A DNA stretch of 64,000 nt. Origin: Acidovorax sp. Leaf78 (GTDB lineage Bacteria > Pseudomonadota > Gammaproteobacteria > Burkholderiales > Burkholderiaceae_C). The first letter of the stretch is position 1. The number at the start of each line of letters is the position of its first letter. The notes under the pieces were generated by a model. That model saw nothing but the letters and a program-made list of their open reading frames with translations. It was not told where the DNA came from and did not search any database. Shown here one piece after another: positions 63,735 through 64,000 of this stretch. The stretch is from contig NZ_LMLZ01000021.1 in assembly GCF_001422735.1 (NCBI RefSeq), forward strand, positions 227-64,226. Reading direction: 5' to 3'. The position numbers and the translations under genes were made by a program.

Positions 63735-64000
63735 TCAGGGGTTGGATGGATCGGGCATGGTAGCGGCGGCGCGCTGCACATCGTGGACGGCGCGGGCCAG
63801 TGCCTGCTGCGCGGGGGGCGCCAGCACGCCCAGTCGCACATGGCTGGGCAGGCCAAACGAGCTGCAGTCGCGCAGCTTGATGCCGTGCGCGCGCAGAGCG
63901 CGCAGCCACTGTGCTGTCTGGGTGGATGGGGCGGTGTCGGCTGCGCGGGCAGCTTGAGAGGTATCGACCGTGTGAGATGCATCGGCCACGTGGGCAACTG
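63735..64000 (-). CDS. cobC: Threonine-phosphate decarboxylase (CobC/CobD), C-terminal fragment
   Basis: Only the last 88 or so codons are inside the window; the gene continues to the right. The C-terminus WLRALRAHGIKLRDCSSFGL with PSHVRLGVLAPPAQQALARAV matches the end of PLP-dependent L-threonine-O-3-phosphate decarboxylases, which make the aminopropanol linker of cobalamin. The catalytic lysine lies outside. An Ala/Thr-rich insert precedes the conserved block. With cobT and cobQ it shows that this region is a cobalamin locus. Confidence 0.78.
   Translation of the reverse strand, partial: VAHVADASHTVDTSQAARAADTAPSTQTAQWLRALRAHGIKLRDCSSFGLPSHVRLGVLAPPAQQALARAVHDVQRAAATMPDPSNP

Overview
The window looks like chromosomal DNA of a high-GC betaproteobacterium of the family Comamonadaceae, most likely Acidovorax or a close relative. 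The grounds are strong G/C bias at third codon positions, three TctC/Bug-type binding proteins, separate adjacent ispD and ispF genes, and short dispersed intergenic repeats of a kind I associate with this family. The genus is an inference from gene content, not a measurement. I found no rRNA, tRNA, CRISPR array, insertion sequence or prophage.

Layout. 0-6.4 kb: the 5' end of a 5-dehydro-4-deoxyglucarate dehydratase gene divergent from a LacI regulator, then a GntR/LacI-type hybrid regulator, a class II lyase, a porin and a Bug protein that share a recurring candidate operator word. 6.6-12.7 kb: ispF, ispD, mfd and a membrane protein. 12.9-17.1 kb: a Bug protein, a LysR/quinone oxidoreductase pair around a perfect palindrome, and a MerR/carboxymuconolactone decarboxylase operon with a textbook MerR promoter. 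17.1-21.3 kb: a carotenoid oxygenase, a PhnD-like binding protein preceded by five 11-bp-phased repeats, and serB preceded by a (GCCT) microsatellite. 21.4-23.2 kb: a nitric-oxide stress locus (nsrR, ric, group III truncated haemoglobin) with two NsrR-like boxes. 24.2-29.4 kb: a bacteriophytochrome kinase, a receiver protein and a hybrid kinase. 29.5-38.2 kb: SUI1/YciH, DUF2721, a DEAD-box helicase, DUF6172, a PAS-GGDEF cyclase, a chemoreceptor, a CYTH-CHAD protein and an exonuclease. 38.3-43.8 kb: fadH with a TetR regulator, slyX, an aminotransferase and a GyrI-like protein. 43.8-48.8 kb: Bug, amidase and LysR, then nth and a Doc/AbrB toxin-antitoxin pair. 48.8-55.3 kb: a polyamine-type ABC transporter operon that ends in a FadR-type regulator and an Asp/Glu/hydantoin racemase-like protein. 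55.5-64 kb: a membrane GGDEF protein and cobalamin genes (cobT, cobQ, the 3' end of cobC).

The most distinctive segment is 60.2-62.5 kb. It lies between cobalamin genes, is visibly A/T-rich, and holds a type VI secretion Hcp protein divergent from a pesticin/T4-lysozyme-like muramidase that overlaps a signal-peptide-bearing protein. This reads as an Hcp-linked antibacterial effector with its periplasmic immunity protein. Next to it is a HipA-like kinase/DUF3037 pair of unknown function.

Much of the rest is small catabolic or transport modules with a divergent regulator, and several of their operators can be read directly from the sequence (LacI, GntR, LysR, MerR, NsrR and TetR types).
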